DNA of 64,000 nt from Polynucleobacter sp. 15G-AUS-farblos (GTDB lineage: Bacteria > Pseudomonadota > Gammaproteobacteria > Burkholderiales > Burkholderiaceae): the NCBI RefSeq assembly GCF_018882445.1, contig NZ_JACVOM010000002.1, forward strand, positions 124,001 to 188,000. The letters run 5' to 3'. The notes below the pieces were generated by a model, which made no database searches, was not told the DNA's origin, and saw nothing but the letters and a program-made list of their open reading frames with translations. This document shows, in pieces, positions 12,252 through 21,522 of the stretch. The position numbers were made by a program, and so were the translations under genes. Numbering within the stretch: position 1 is the stretch's first letter; every line of letters starts with the position of its first letter.

Positions 12252-13511
12252 TTACACTTTTGCAGCATAGTTTTGCTTGACGTATTCATCAACAATGACC
12301 TGAAAATCTTGCGCAATATTTTCACCGCGCAATGTTTTTACTTTTACGCCATCAACAAATACTGGGGCCGCTGGTGTTTCACCAGTGCCTGGTAATGAAA
12401 TACCAATATTGGCATGCTTGCTTTCGCCTGGCCCATTCACGATACATCCCATCACTGCTACATTCATATTTTCAACGCCAGGATGGGTCTTTTTCCAAAT
12501 AGGCATTTGTTGACGGAGATAAGATTGAATATCGGCCGCCAACTCTTGGAAAGTTGTGCTGGTCGTTCTACCGCAACCAGGACAAGCAATCACCATTGGC
12601 GTGAAATTACGCAAGCCCATGGTTTGCAAAATTTCCTGTGCAACGATCACTTCGTTTTCTCGTGGAGCACCAGGATCAGGTGTTAATGAAACCCGGATCG
12701 TGTCGCCAATACCCTCTTGCAACAAAATTCCCATGGCGGCAGTAGAGGACACAATCCCCTTACTTCCCATACCGGCTTCAGTTAAACCTAAATGCAAAGG
12801 ATAGTCAGAGCGTCTGGCAAGATCGCGATACACCGCTACCAAATCTTGCACATTGCTCACCTTGCAAGATAAAAGTATTTGATCAGGATTCATGCCCAAT
12901 TCGACAGCCTTTTCTGCTGACTGCAAAGCAGACTGAATTAACGCCTCAATCATCACCTCTTGTGCAGTCTTTGGATTGGCTAAAGCGGCATTGCTATCCA
13001 TGATGCTAGCCAAGAGCTCTTGATCTAAGCTTCCCCAGTTCACACCAATACGAATTGGCTTATCGTATTTGCAAGCAGCTTCAATCATCTGCGCAAACTG
13101 TGGATCACGTTTCGCGCCCTTACCCACATTGCCTGGATTGATGCGGTATTTAGAGAGCGCCTTAGCGCACTCAGGGTAGTCATTTAATAAGGTGTGGCCG
13201 TTGTAATGAAAGTCGCCAATGAGTGGCACTAAGACATCCATCTTGTCCAACTGCTCACGAATATACGGAACTGCTGCAGCAGCTTCTGGCGTGTTCACAG
13301 TGATGCGCACCATCTCCGATCCAGCGCGAGCTAATTCTTTTACTTGAATAGCAGTTCCAACCGCATCTGCAGTATCGGTATTGGTCATGGATTGAACGCG
13401 CACTGGAGCATCCCCACCAACCGTGATAATGTTGCTTTTCCAAGCAACTGTTGCTTGACGAGTCGCACGCTTTGGCGCTGGACCTAAAGGCAAAGGTGGC
13501 AACGATTTCAT
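12252..13511 (-). CDS. ispG: 4-hydroxy-3-methylbut-2-enyl diphosphate synthase
   Basis: IspG is the [4Fe-4S] enzyme of the MEP isoprenoid pathway that reduces MEcPP to HMBPP. From the ATG at 13511 the protein has 419 residues and begins [19 protein letters not shown]. An upstream in-frame extension to 13598 would overlap rlmN and is not expected. Iron-sulfur ligands are visible in [12 protein letters not shown] and [14 protein letters not shown]. The ATG lies one base after the rlmN stop codon, so translation is probably coupled. Confidence 0.96.
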   Translation of the reverse strand: MKSLPPLPLGPAPKRATRQATVAWKSNIITVGGDAPVRVQSMTNTDTADAVGTAIQVKELARAGSEMVRITVNTPEAAAAVPYIREQLDKMDVLVPLIGDFHYNGHTLLNDYPECAKALSKYRINPGNVGKGAKRDPQFAQMIEAACKYDKPIRIGVNWGSLDQELLASIMDSNAALANPKTAQEVMIEALIQSALQSAEKAVELGMNPDQILLSCKVSNVQDLVAVYRDLARRSDYPLHLGLTEAGMGSKGIVSSTAAMGILLQEGIGDTIRVSLTPDPGAPRENEVIVAQEILQTMGLRNFTPMVIACPGCGRTTSTTFQELAADIQSYLRQQMPIWKKTHPGVENMNVAVMGCIVNGPGESKHANIGISLPGTGETPAAPVFVDGVKVKTLRGENIAQDFQVIVDEYVKQNYAAKV

Positions 13512-13512
13512 A

Positions 13513-14700
13513 TCAGCTATCCAATTTTTTAAGCCATTCAATAGGCTGTTCTTGTATTTGAATAATTTCTGCATCATGTACTGCGCGCTCACGAACACGT
13601 GTGCGATCTACAACATCCCCCGCCAATTGACCGCAGGCAGCGGCAATATCATCGCCACGCGTCTTACGAACCGTAGCAACCATGCCAGCATCTAACAGAA
13701 TGCTAGCAAATGCATGAACACGTTGCGCTGGTGAGCGCTTCAGTCCAGATTCTGGGAAAGGATTAAATGGAATCAGGTTCACTTTGCATTTAATATTTCT
13801 TAGCAAACGAACTAATTCTTTTGCTTGAATATCGGAGTCATTGACGCCATCTAGCATGCAATATTCGAAGGTTAAAAAATCTCTTGGTGCAAAAGGCAAG
13901 TAGCGCTCGCAAGCATCTAACAACTCACGTAGCGGATATTTTTGATTCAGAGGCACTAGTTGATCGCGCAATGCATCATTTGGAGCATGCAATGACACAG
14001 CAAGTGCTACAGGGCAGTCTTGTGCCAAGCGATCGATCATTGGAACTACACCAGAGGTGGAAACCGTCACACGCCGACGCGATAAACCGTAAGCTCTATC
14101 ATCAAGCATCAGACGCAATGCAGAAACAACATTGTCGTAATTAAGCAAAGGCTCGCCCATGCCCATCATGACCACATTAGAAATCACACGGCCTGTATGC
14201 TCCCAACCTGGGGTTGGATATTTTTCAATTCTGCGGACAGCCTCTGGATCATTGCGTAACAGGTGCTCTGCAAACCAGAGTTGGCCAATAATTTCACCAG
14301 ATGTCAGGTTACGAGAAAAGCCTTGATGCCCAGTGGAGCAAAAACGGCAATTCACAGCGCAACCAGCCTGAGATGAGATACATAGAGTACCTCGGTCATC
14401 CTCAGGAATAAACACGGACTCAACTGCATTACCAGCACCAACATCTAGCAACCACTTACGGGTGCCGTCAGCCGCATGCTCATCTTTAATAATGGGAAGA
14501 GAAAGTACTTCTGCTTTGTCTAGCAATGTTGCTCTAAAGCTTTTTGCTAGATCACTCATGTCATTGATGTCGGATACACCACGCTGATGAATCCATTGCA
14601 TGAGCTGCTTAGCCCTAAAGGGCTTTTCGTTTAACCCCGCGACATACGCCGCCATTTGGTCGGCGTCAAAATCTAAGAGATTTACGCGCGGGGAGGTCAA
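13513..14700 (-). CDS. rlmN: Dual-specificity RNA methyltransferase RlmN
   Basis: RlmN is a radical SAM enzyme that methylates C2 of A2503 in 23S rRNA and A37 in some tRNAs. The 395-residue protein carries the CxxxCxxC cluster motif in [19 protein letters not shown], the [11 protein letters not shown] motif and the catalytic-Cys region near the C-terminus ([13 protein letters not shown]). An in-frame TAA lies just upstream, so the start appears to be the TTG at 14700, with AGTAGG four bases before it. The gene is 31 bases downstream of ndk. No pilF/rodZ genes separate it from ispG. Confidence 0.96.
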   Translation of the reverse strand: MTSPRVNLLDFDADQMAAYVAGLNEKPFRAKQLMQWIHQRGVSDINDMSDLAKSFRATLLDKAEVLSLPIIKDEHAADGTRKWLLDVGAGNAVESVFIPEDDRGTLCISSQAGCAVNCRFCSTGHQGFSRNLTSGEIIGQLWFAEHLLRNDPEAVRRIEKYPTPGWEHTGRVISNVVMMGMGEPLLNYDNVVSALRLMLDDRAYGLSRRRVTVSTSGVVPMIDRLAQDCPVALAVSLHAPNDALRDQLVPLNQKYPLRELLDACERYLPFAPRDFLTFEYCMLDGVNDSDIQAKELVRLLRNIKCKVNLIPFNPFPESGLKRSPAQRVHAFASILLDAGMVATVRKTRGDDIAAACGQLAGDVVDRTRVRERAVHDAEIIQIQEQPIEWLKKLDS

Positions 14701-14731
14701 TGCGCCTACTTATCAATCAATAGGTGGTTGA

Positions 14732-15157
14732 TTAACGATTGAAAACATTCATGCCAGGGAAGAAGAATGCAACTTCCACAGCAGCTGTTTCAGGAGCGTC
14801 AGAACCATGAACTGCATTAGCGTCAATGCTGTCAGCAAAATCAGCACGGATAGTACCTTTGTCTGCCTTCTTCGGATCAGTTGCACCCATCAAATCGCGG
14901 TTTTTAGCAATAGCACCTTCGCCTTGCAAAACTTGAATCATGACTGGACCAGAAATCATGAATCTCACCAAATCTTTAAAGAAAGGACGGGCTGCATGAA
15001 CAGCATAGAACTGCTCTGCTTCGGATTGTGAAAGATGCGCCATTTTGGACGCGACAATCTTCAAACCAGCTGATTCAAAACGGTCATAGATTTTGCCGAT
15101 GACGTTTTTAGCGACAGCATCAGGTTTGATAATAGATAGGGTGCGTTCAATTGCCAT
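14732..15157 (-). CDS. ndk: Nucleoside diphosphate kinase
   Basis: Ndk balances nucleoside triphosphate pools by a phosphohistidine ping-pong mechanism. The 141-residue protein begins [18 protein letters not shown] and contains the active-site [20 protein letters not shown] with the catalytic His in VHGSD. It heads the minus-strand housekeeping run. A perfect TATAAT lies upstream at 15252-15257. Confidence 0.97.
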   Translation of the reverse strand: MAIERTLSIIKPDAVAKNVIGKIYDRFESAGLKIVASKMAHLSQSEAEQFYAVHAARPFFKDLVRFMISGPVMIQVLQGEGAIAKNRDLMGATDPKKADKGTIRADFADSIDANAVHGSDAPETAAVEVAFFFPGMNVFNR

Positions 15158-15251
15158 TCAAGACTCCAATAGTGATTTCAAAGATATTTGTGAAATAAGG
15201 CCAAAAAAGGGATATGGGCCTACAACCCCGCCCTATTTCAACGACCCCCAA

Positions 15252-15257
15252 ATTATA
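15252..15257 (-). promoter_or_regulatory. Candidate -10 box for ndk
   Basis: A perfect TATAAT reads on the minus strand about 95 bases upstream of ndk. The expected -35 position shows no good TTGACA match, so only the -10 element is supported by sight. Confidence 0.35.
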
Positions 15258-15352
15258 CATTGCCTGACCGTATTTACCCCTATATGAGTAGGGCTAAGCC
15301 ATTGAATTTACAGGGCATAACCCTATGATTTGTAGTCTTTTGCAATAGGGGC

Positions 15353-15379
15353 TTGAAATTTACCCATTTTGTCTATACT
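15353..15379 (+). promoter_or_regulatory. Candidate promoter for the BI-1 family gene
   Basis: TTGAAA at 15353-15358 and TATACT at 15374-15379 are separated by 15 bases. They lie 55 bases upstream of the start codon at 15434. The spacing is shorter than the sigma-70 optimum, so this is a weak call. Confidence 0.35.
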
Positions 15380-15433
15380 TACAGTCAACAGCCCTTCATG
15401 GGCTCTTGATTTAACGATAAAGAAGGAGTCAAT

Positions 15434-16135
15434 ATGAGTGATTTGAACTCTTACGGCTTTGGGCAAACCAGCTCAATTAGCACTATTCAGATTCGCAACC
15501 GCGTCCTGCGTAATACCTATGCACTATTGGCGCTCTCCATGGTGCCAACTGTCATTGGTGCATGGCTTGGCATTGCTATGGGATTCAACTTCCTGGCACA
15601 AAGCCCATTCCTGGGATTTGTGGTGTTTATGGCAGTCGCCTTTGGCTTCTTCTGGGCAATTGAGAAGAACAAAGATACGGGTCTTGGAGTTGTCCTCCTT
15701 TTAGGCTTCACCTTCTTTATGGGGCTGATGTTATCCCGTTTAGTTGGTTACACCTTGAATAGCTATAGCAATGGCGCTGCATTAGTCATGCTCTCATTCG
15801 GCGGTACAGCTGCTATTTTTGCCACCATGGCAACTATCGCCACCGTCAGCAAGAGTGACTTTTCCGGAATGGGTAAATGGTTGATGGTGGGAGTTCTACT
15901 TCTGATCGTTGCCTCTTTAGCTAATATCTGGTTGCAACTACCTGCCCTGATGCTAACAGTCATGGTTTTGGCCATTGCGATCTTCTCAGCTTTCATCCTG
16001 GTGGATGTGCAGCGAGTGGTACATGGCGGTGAGACCAACTACATTATGGCCACTCTAGCTATCTACCTTGATGTATACAACGTCTTTACTAACCTGCTCG
16101 CCCTCTTAGGCATCTTTGGCGGCAATAAAGAGTAA
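15434..16135 (+). CDS. Bax inhibitor-1/YccA family membrane protein
   Basis: The 233-residue polytopic protein has about seven hydrophobic segments after a short polar N-terminus (MSDLNSYGFGQTSSIST). It has the BI-1/YccA family pattern, including RNTYALLALSMVPTVIGAW and the C-terminal IYLDVYNVFTNLLALLGIFGG. Family members are proton-sensitive calcium leak channels, or in Escherichia coli YccA an FtsH modulator. The function here is inferred. AAGGAG precedes the ATG by six bases. It is monocistronic, divergent from ndk, with a strong terminator downstream. Confidence 0.88.
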   Translation: MSDLNSYGFGQTSSISTIQIRNRVLRNTYALLALSMVPTVIGAWLGIAMGFNFLAQSPFLGFVVFMAVAFGFFWAIEKNKDTGLGVVLLLGFTFFMGLMLSRLVGYTLNSYSNGAALVMLSFGGTAAIFATMATIATVSKSDFSGMGKWLMVGVLLLIVASLANIWLQLPALMLTVMVLAIAIFSAFILVDVQRVVHGGETNYIMATLAIYLDVYNVFTNLLALLGIFGGNKE

Positions 16136-16187
16136 GTTGTATCTGTGCTGTATCGACGTAGTGTCAACATCAGTTTGATTCAAGAAC

Positions 16188-16212
16188 AAAAGGCGCCCTA
16201 GGCGCCTTTTTT
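16188..16212. terminator. Rho-independent terminator
   Basis: An AAAAGGCGCC arm, CTA loop and GGCGCCTTTT arm plus further T residues lie between the convergent BI-1 gene and the secreted protein gene at 16240. The A- and T-flanked stem could act in both directions. Confidence 0.85.
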
Positions 16213-16239
16213 CTTTACTACTTTTTTTCTTCGTATAGA

Positions 16240-16656
16240 TTACTTAGCACTTAAATCATCGCACCAAGCGTAATAGGTATTAATCCACTGACCAAATGGT
16301 CCTTCGTTCACGCGACCTGAGCCACAGCCAACTAACTTATTGCCGCTGATCTCATACACGCCTGAACCACCCTTATAAGCAATTTGCAGCTTCTTTCCAT
16401 CAGGAGAGATGGTGCCAATCTCATACGCTTTGTAGTTGGGATTCTCATAAGTAAACTCAACATGAGGACCATCTTGCTTGATGATTGTTAAAGTCGCCGT
16501 GACATTTTGAGTTTGCGTCTTCGGATTCTTCTTGGAAGCGTTAATCGATGTTTCAGTTGTATTACCAGAGTAGACTTTTGCTAGGGTTGGAATACCCTGG
16601 GCGTTGACAAGGGCGCTCATCCCCAGTCCTATTGCAAGACCAATTATTGCTTTCAT
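16240..16656 (-). CDS. Secreted protein of unknown function
   Basis: From the ATG at 16656 (AAAGG upstream) the protein has 138 residues. It has a clear Sec signal peptide (MKAIIGLAIGLGMSALVNAQ, cleavage near residue 19-20). The mature part has a polar Thr/Asn/Lys stretch (about residues 30-50), then a beta-rich segment ending in GCGSGRVNEGPFGQWINTYYAWCDD. It has two cysteines that could form a disulfide. I do not recognise the family with confidence. It faces the BI-1 gene across a shared terminator. Confidence 0.75.
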   Translation of the reverse strand: MKAIIGLAIGLGMSALVNAQGIPTLAKVYSGNTTETSINASKKNPKTQTQNVTATLTIIKQDGPHVEFTYENPNYKAYEIGTISPDGKKLQIAYKGGSGVYEISGNKLVGCGSGRVNEGPFGQWINTYYAWCDDLSAK

Positions 16657-16735
16657 AAAGTACCTTTGTGTGAAATTGAAAAACGGATAGACGATTTTTA
16701 TCACACAACTGGGTCAGCGCTTAAAACTTGATGAC

Positions 16736-16816
16736 TTAATTAGCTACGAACATGCTCACCGCATAAGACAGCGCAAATAAAATCAAAATAATGGCAAAGC
16801 TATCTGAGGCCTTCAT
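16736..16816 (-). CDS. Candidate 26-residue single-pass membrane peptide
   Basis: The ATG at 16816 follows GGGAGG with five bases between, an unusually strong ribosome-binding site. It opens a 26-residue reading frame: MKASDSFAIILILFALSYA then VSMFVAN and TAA. The middle is one membrane helix. No other gene occupies this 318-base interval between the secreted protein start and rlmD. The rest of the interval (16817-16974) shows nothing I recognise. The peptide resembles in style the 43-residue frame at 34620-34751. Confidence 0.55.
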   Translation of the reverse strand: MKASDSFAIILILFALSYAVSMFVAN

Positions 16817-16974
16817 AACACCCTCCCCGTATTGAATTAGAGCAATGTCAGCTTAGTACGCCGACTACTTCAATCTACTCTTCATGCCCATATCAACCGG
16901 GATGCTGGGCACTGAATTGAGGCACTTCATGGGAACTGGCACTAATCCAGTGCATTAAATCTGGGGATTTAACC

Positions 16975-18423
16975 TTAATTAATCTGAGTTTGGGGCTTTT
17001 GTAGGTCAAAAACGGCCATGGATTCTACGTGGGAGGTATGAGGGAACATATTGACGATGCCTGCAGCACTAAGGACATAAGCAGCCTGATGACACAATAT
17101 CTCCGCATCTCGGGCTAAGGTTTTTGGGTTGCATGAAACATAAACAATGCGCTCAGGTAATAACTGACTTGATTGCGCATGGAGATCTGCAAGCGCCTTA
17201 CAAATTTCCATGGCGCCTTCACGTGGAGGATCCATTAACCAGCGTTCAGCTTTTCCCCAACTTGCAATGGTCTCAGTACTCACTAAAAAAAGATCGCTTT
17301 GCATAAAACTGGCTTTGTCTATCAGGCCGTTGTGCCGAGCATTTTCTTGGGCACGCGTTGTCAGGGATGCCAAACCCTCAATTCCTAAGACTTGTTTTGC
17401 CCTTCTTGCGAGGGGCAGTGTGAAGTTTCCGATACCGCAAAAGAGATCTAGTACGCGATCAGTTTCTTTGACTTCTAAAAGCCGGATCGCCCTACTCACT
17501 AAACTGCGATTCATCATATGATTCACTTGCGTGAAATCAGCTGGCTTAAACGGCATTTCAATTTCAAATTCTGGCAATCGATAACAAAGCTTGCCAGTCT
17601 CTGGATAAAACGGTGCTACGGTTTCTATTCCCTTGGGCTGCAACCAAATCCACACTTGATGCGCATCTGCAAACTCTCGCAATAGTTGCTCATCAGCACT
17701 TGTCAGCGGCTTTAAATTACGAAATACCAATGCTGTCACCGGCTTATTTTTCTTCGGATCATCTGATAAGGGATCTTCCGGCTCTCCAACAGCTACTTCA
17801 ATTTGGGGCATACGATCCACAATCGAGAGTCCCATGACCAGCTGGCGCATTTTAGGAAGAAGATCAGAGACATGCTTGGGCAAAATTTCGCATGCAGTCA
17901 TGTCGGCCACGTAAGAACTCTTACCCTCATGAAATCCGATGAGTACTGTACCTTTTTTAATGGAGCGATTCACTGCGCTTAAACGTGCACGATGACGATA
18001 CTCCCATGCTGGGCCGCCCATTGGCCTAAGAATTTCTTGGGGCTTGAGTTTGGCTATGTGCTGTAAATCATCTTCTAGCACGCGTTGCTTCATCGCAATC
18101 TGTGCGCGAATATCTAGGTGCTGCATCGTACAGCCGCCACACACACCAAACGCCTTACATTTAGGCTGCGCTCTAAATACTGCTGGCTTGATGATGTCTA
18201 AAACCTTGGCTTTACTAAACCGGGCTTTATCTTGGGTAATGATGTAGGTCACGCGCTCAGTTGGAAGTGCACCTTGAATAAAGATAACTTTGCCACTTTG
18301 GCCTTGAGCTACTTCTTCTACATTGGGCTGTAGTCGAGCGATGCCTTGAGCGTCTAGATCCAGCGATTCAACTTGTACCGCCTCAGTCACCACAATGCTG
18401 ACTGGCTTCTCCCCTCTACGCAT
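16975..18423 (-). CDS. rlmD: 23S rRNA (uracil-1939-C5)-methyltransferase RlmD
   Basis: RlmD is a SAM-dependent methyltransferase with a [4Fe-4S] cluster and an N-terminal TRAM domain. From the ATG at 18423 the protein has 482 residues. Cluster cysteines lie in CKAFGVCGGCTMQHL, SAM motif I is VLDLFCGIGNFTLPLA, and the catalytic motif is VYVSCNPKTLARD near the C-terminus. The frame is open upstream to 18489, but that would overlap the exonuclease gene by 74 bases. The chosen ATG overlaps the exonuclease stop by eight bases. Confidence 0.92.
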   Translation of the reverse strand: MRRGEKPVSIVVTEAVQVESLDLDAQGIARLQPNVEEVAQGQSGKVIFIQGALPTERVTYIITQDKARFSKAKVLDIIKPAVFRAQPKCKAFGVCGGCTMQHLDIRAQIAMKQRVLEDDLQHIAKLKPQEILRPMGGPAWEYRHRARLSAVNRSIKKGTVLIGFHEGKSSYVADMTACEILPKHVSDLLPKMRQLVMGLSIVDRMPQIEVAVGEPEDPLSDDPKKNKPVTALVFRNLKPLTSADEQLLREFADAHQVWIWLQPKGIETVAPFYPETGKLCYRLPEFEIEMPFKPADFTQVNHMMNRSLVSRAIRLLEVKETDRVLDLFCGIGNFTLPLARRAKQVLGIEGLASLTTRAQENARHNGLIDKASFMQSDLFLVSTETIASWGKAERWLMDPPREGAMEICKALADLHAQSSQLLPERIVYVSCNPKTLARDAEILCHQAAYVLSAAGIVNMFPHTSHVESMAVFDLQKPQTQIN

Positions 18424-19237
18424 CCGCAGAGAAACCTTGGAGATATTCTTGCCACTGACCACCATTAGGCTCTTTGGCTTCTTTCTCAAGATAGGCTTTT
18501 ACAAAAGCAATTTCTTCTTGATACTCTTCTAAAGAAAAGCCACCGCGCAGCAGTTGAAAGCGGCAATACATCAGATAAGTATTCACCACATCCGTTTCGC
18601 AATAGCGTCGAATGTCATTAATCTTGCCTTCTTGGTAGGCAGGCCAGACTTGACTGCCATCCATGCCCATCTTCCCAGGAAAGCCGCACAGCTTAGCCAA
18701 ACCATCTAGTGGCGCATTGGCTCTGCCATTAAATTTTGCCAAGAGATCCATCATATCGAGATGGCGCATGTGATAACGACTAATGTAGTTATTCCATTTG
18801 AAATCACGACTATCAGCCTCTTGGCTATCACCCATCTCCCAGTAACGCGGAGCCTGAATGTGATTTGCTAGGGCACGATAGTGCAGGACTGGTAAATCAA
18901 ATCCACTACCATTCCATGAAACCAACTGAGGAGTGTATTTTTCGATCAAATCAAAGAAGGCTTGCACCAAGACTTTTTCATCGTCTTGTACTGTGCCTAA
19001 AGTACCGACCTTAATTTGCGGCGTTCCCTCTTTAGTCGTTCTGCGAATCACACAGGAGATCGCCACAATCTTTTGCAAAAACAATGGCAGAAATTCACTT
19101 CCTGTTTTGGCGGCTCGCTCAGCCATAGCCTTTGCTGCAACCTCGGCATCACTCATAGCGGCAGGATAGTCTTCTAGACGGCGAAGACCCGCTACATCCG
19201 GAATGGTCTCGATATCAAAAACGAGCACGGTTGCCAT
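18416..19237 (-). CDS. Predicted 3'-5' exonuclease (PolB-like, DnaQ superfamily)
   Basis: The 273-residue protein starts MATVLVFDIETIPDVAG, giving the Exo I motif D-x-E. An Exo II-like segment is VSWNGSGFDLPVLHYR. An Exo III-like region follows in IRRYCETDVVNTYLMY with the terminal aspartate. This is the layout of the PF10108 predicted PolB exonuclease-like family. Its physiological substrate is not known. It lies between an NlpD-like gene and rlmD in a compact minus-strand run. Confidence 0.88.
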   Translation of the reverse strand: MATVLVFDIETIPDVAGLRRLEDYPAAMSDAEVAAKAMAERAAKTGSEFLPLFLQKIVAISCVIRRTTKEGTPQIKVGTLGTVQDDEKVLVQAFFDLIEKYTPQLVSWNGSGFDLPVLHYRALANHIQAPRYWEMGDSQEADSRDFKWNNYISRYHMRHLDMMDLLAKFNGRANAPLDGLAKLCGFPGKMGMDGSQVWPAYQEGKINDIRRYCETDVVNTYLMYCRFQLLRGGFSLEEYQEEIAFVKAYLEKEAKEPNGGQWQEYLQGFSADA

Positions 19238-19242
19238 GGGAT

Positions 19243-20025
19243 TTACTGCAAGTAAGGTGTTGGATTTACTGGCTTACCGTTTACACGTAACTCAAAGTGT
19301 AATTTGGGTGAATTGGTATCAGTATCACCCATTTCAGCAATCTTTTGCCCTTTACGGACATTCTCACCCTCTTTGACTAAGAGCTTGCTGTTGTGGGCGT
19401 AAGCGGTGAGATAGGTATTGTCATGCTTGATGATGACTAAATTGCCATAACCTCTCAGACTATTACCAGCGTAGACCACATTGCCATCAGAAGCAGCTTG
19501 CACCGCTTCGCCAACTTTACCGGCAATATCAATCCCTTTGTTTTTATCGTTGAACTCTTCAGTGACCTTCCCTTTTGCAGGCCAAGATAAACGAATGCCT
19601 GGTTCAGCAACCACTTCCGCTTTAGTAGGGGGCGCTTTTGGCGCATCGGCTTTTACACTATCTGCTCTATCTGGAGCAACAGCCTTCACTTCCAAAGGCT
19701 TGCTAGTTCTCGCACCTGCAGGCGGCTTCACAATAATCAAGTCACCCACTTCAATAAGGTTTGGATTGAAATTAGGGTTAGCAGCGGTATTCCACTGCGC
19801 CACATCACGCGGTGCTTGACCGTTATCCAAAGCAATACGAGCTAAGGTATCGCCCTTCTTTACCCGATAATAGCCAGGAGGGGTTGACTCAGAAGAACTG
19901 CTTGAGCCTGCACTACGATCAGTGACGCTTGCAGGCTTAGTACGAGTGCTAGTGCAGCCAACTGTCAGAGCCATTGCAGCGCATAACAGGACCAAGAAAG
20001 AGGCTTTACTGAGAGAGTTAGACAT
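19243..20025 (-). CDS. nlpD: NlpD-like LysM/M23 lipoprotein
   Basis: This is an outer-membrane lipoprotein that probably activates a periplasmic amidase during cell separation. From the ATG at 20025 it has 260 residues. A signal sequence ends at the lipobox TVGC, followed by a LysM domain (GYYRVKKGDTLARIALDNG, then PNLIEVGDLIIVKPP). A C-terminal M23 domain (GIDIAGKVGEAVQAASDGN, YGNLVIIKHDNTYLTAYAH, KLHFELRVNGKPVNP) completes it. Key M23 zinc ligands look degenerate (GIDI in place of GxDx with His), as in NlpD/EnvC activators. An ATG at 20046 overlapping the pcm stop is an alternative start. Its position after surE-pcm is the classic nlpD place. Confidence 0.9.
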   Translation of the reverse strand: MSNSLSKASFLVLLCAAMALTVGCTSTRTKPASVTDRSAGSSSSSESTPPGYYRVKKGDTLARIALDNGQAPRDVAQWNTAANPNFNPNLIEVGDLIIVKPPAGARTSKPLEVKAVAPDRADSVKADAPKAPPTKAEVVAEPGIRLSWPAKGKVTEEFNDKNKGIDIAGKVGEAVQAASDGNVVYAGNSLRGYGNLVIIKHDNTYLTAYAHNSKLLVKEGENVRKGQKIAEMGDTDTNSPKLHFELRVNGKPVNPTPYLQ

Positions 20026-20042
20026 AAACGGAAATAGAGGTT

Positions 20043-20699
20043 TCATACTACCCCTGATTGTAAGGGGACAAAAAAGACCTCGTCCAGCACAGTTCTTTGA
20101 TAGCGCTGAGAGCTCATTCTTTCCACTAGCACCAACTGTTGTTCTTTTTCATTTCTGGCAACTGGGGCGACTAAACGCCCTCCAATTGCCAATTGATCTA
20201 ATAGAGCGTCTGGAATACCCAATCCAGCAGCAGCCAGAATAATTCCATCAAATGGGGCTGCCTGTGGCAAACCCAAGATGCCATCGCCATAAATTAATCG
20301 TAGATTCTTAATTCTAAAAGGTCGTAATTTTGAACGCGCCATATCATGTAGCGGGCGAATCCGCTCAATTGAATAGACTTCCTCAGCGAGTAAGCTCAAC
20401 ACTGCCGCTTGATATCCGCAGCCCGTACCAATTTCGAGAACCTTACCCAATGGTTGTCTCGGCTTATGAAGCAACTCGATCATGCGCGCTACTACAGATG
20501 GTTTTGAGATAGTTTGTTGATGACCAATGGGTAGAGCTGAATCTTCGTAAGCTTGAGCATGCAAGCCCGCATCCATGAATGCATGACGCGGCACAGTGGC
20601 AAGCGCCTCTAAAGTTTTGCCATGCTTAATACCGCCAGCGTGTACTTTAGCTGCTAGCGCCTGACGATAGGCTGCGAAGCGTTCTGTGGGAGCTTTCAA
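20043..20699 (-). CDS. pcm: Protein-L-isoaspartate O-methyltransferase
   Basis: Pcm methylates isoaspartyl residues in aged proteins for repair. The core shows [19 protein letters not shown] motif [19 protein letters not shown], and [21 protein letters not shown]. The frame is open to 20783 but that would overlap surE by 88 bases. I prefer the TTG at 20699, whose last bases overlap the surE TGA, giving 218 residues beginning [19 protein letters not shown]. The start remains uncertain. It sits in a surE-pcm-nlpD run. Confidence 0.9.
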   Translation of the reverse strand: MKAPTERFAAYRQALAAKVHAGGIKHGKTLEALATVPRHAFMDAGLHAQAYEDSALPIGHQQTISKPSVVARMIELLHKPRQPLGKVLEIGTGCGYQAAVLSLLAEEVYSIERIRPLHDMARSKLRPFRIKNLRLIYGDGILGLPQAAPFDGIILAAAGLGIPDALLDQLAIGGRLVAPVARNEKEQQLVLVERMSSQRYQRTVLDEVFFVPLQSGVV

Positions 20700-21499
20700 C
20701 CGCGATCCCAACCATTGGCACGCATCGCTGCTAAGCGAGCATGATGTGTGAGATCTAATTGCATGGGTGTAATCGAGATACAACCATCATCTACCGCATG
20801 AAAGTCAGTGCCCTCAGAATTGTCTTTGACATCCCCTGCTGCACCAATCCAATAAATCTTTTCACCACGAGGACTATCTTGCACTACTACAGGTTGTGAA
20901 TGATGTCGATTACCCAAGCGGGTCACTCGCCAACGATATAAGTCGGCATAGGGGCGATTGGGAATATTGACGTTTAACAAAGTGGCTGCGCCATCCTGTC
21001 GAGCCAATTGTGGGCTAGCCAGATTTGAAACTAGCATTTGGGCAACAATATCATGCGCTGCTTTAGCAGCATCATCAATGCGATTCCAACCACGATCAAT
21101 TTGCGAAAACGCAATTCCAGGAACACCAAACATCACCCCTTCAACTGCAGCTGCCACAGTGCCTGAATAGAGAACGTCTTCACCCATATTCTCCCCTTGA
21201 TTAATACCGGAGATCACTAAGTCTGGTTTTTGTTCTAGGAAGCCAGTCATGGCAACGTGAACACAATCCGTTGGCGTTCCATTGATAAAGATGAAGCCAT
21301 CACGCTCACCACCAGCAACGCGGTGAATTGAGAGTGGCCTTGAGAGCGTTAATGAATTCGAGGCTCCACTGTGATTTTGCTCAGGCGCAATCACCGTAAT
21401 TCGACCCAAAGGACGAACCGCATTCACTAATGCAAGTAGACCGGGGGCCAGATAACCATCATCATTCGAAACTAAAATATGGGGCTGATGATTGCTCAT
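20696..21499 (-). CDS. surE: 5'/3'-nucleotidase SurE
   Basis: SurE is a metal-dependent phosphatase acting on nucleoside monophosphates and short polyphosphates, a stationary-phase survival protein. The 267-residue protein begins [20 protein letters not shown] with the metal-binding DD pair, followed by [14 protein letters not shown] and [11 protein letters not shown]. The length fits the family. It lies 23 bases downstream of the RND pump gene and leads into pcm. Confidence 0.95.
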   Translation of the reverse strand: MSNHQPHILVSNDDGYLAPGLLALVNAVRPLGRITVIAPEQNHSGASNSLTLSRPLSIHRVAGGERDGFIFINGTPTDCVHVAMTGFLEQKPDLVISGINQGENMGEDVLYSGTVAAAVEGVMFGVPGIAFSQIDRGWNRIDDAAKAAHDIVAQMLVSNLASPQLARQDGAATLLNVNIPNRPYADLYRWRVTRLGNRHHSQPVVVQDSPRGEKIYWIGAAGDVKDNSEGTDFHAVDDGCISITPMQLDLTHHARLAAMRANGWDRG

Positions 21500-21522
21500 A
21501 ACGGAAATGTTCTTTCGGGTAA

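Noticed and set aside
18424-18489. Upstream start of rlmD at 18489
   Set aside because: It would overlap the exonuclease gene by 74 bases and adds residues not typical of the TRAM domain start.
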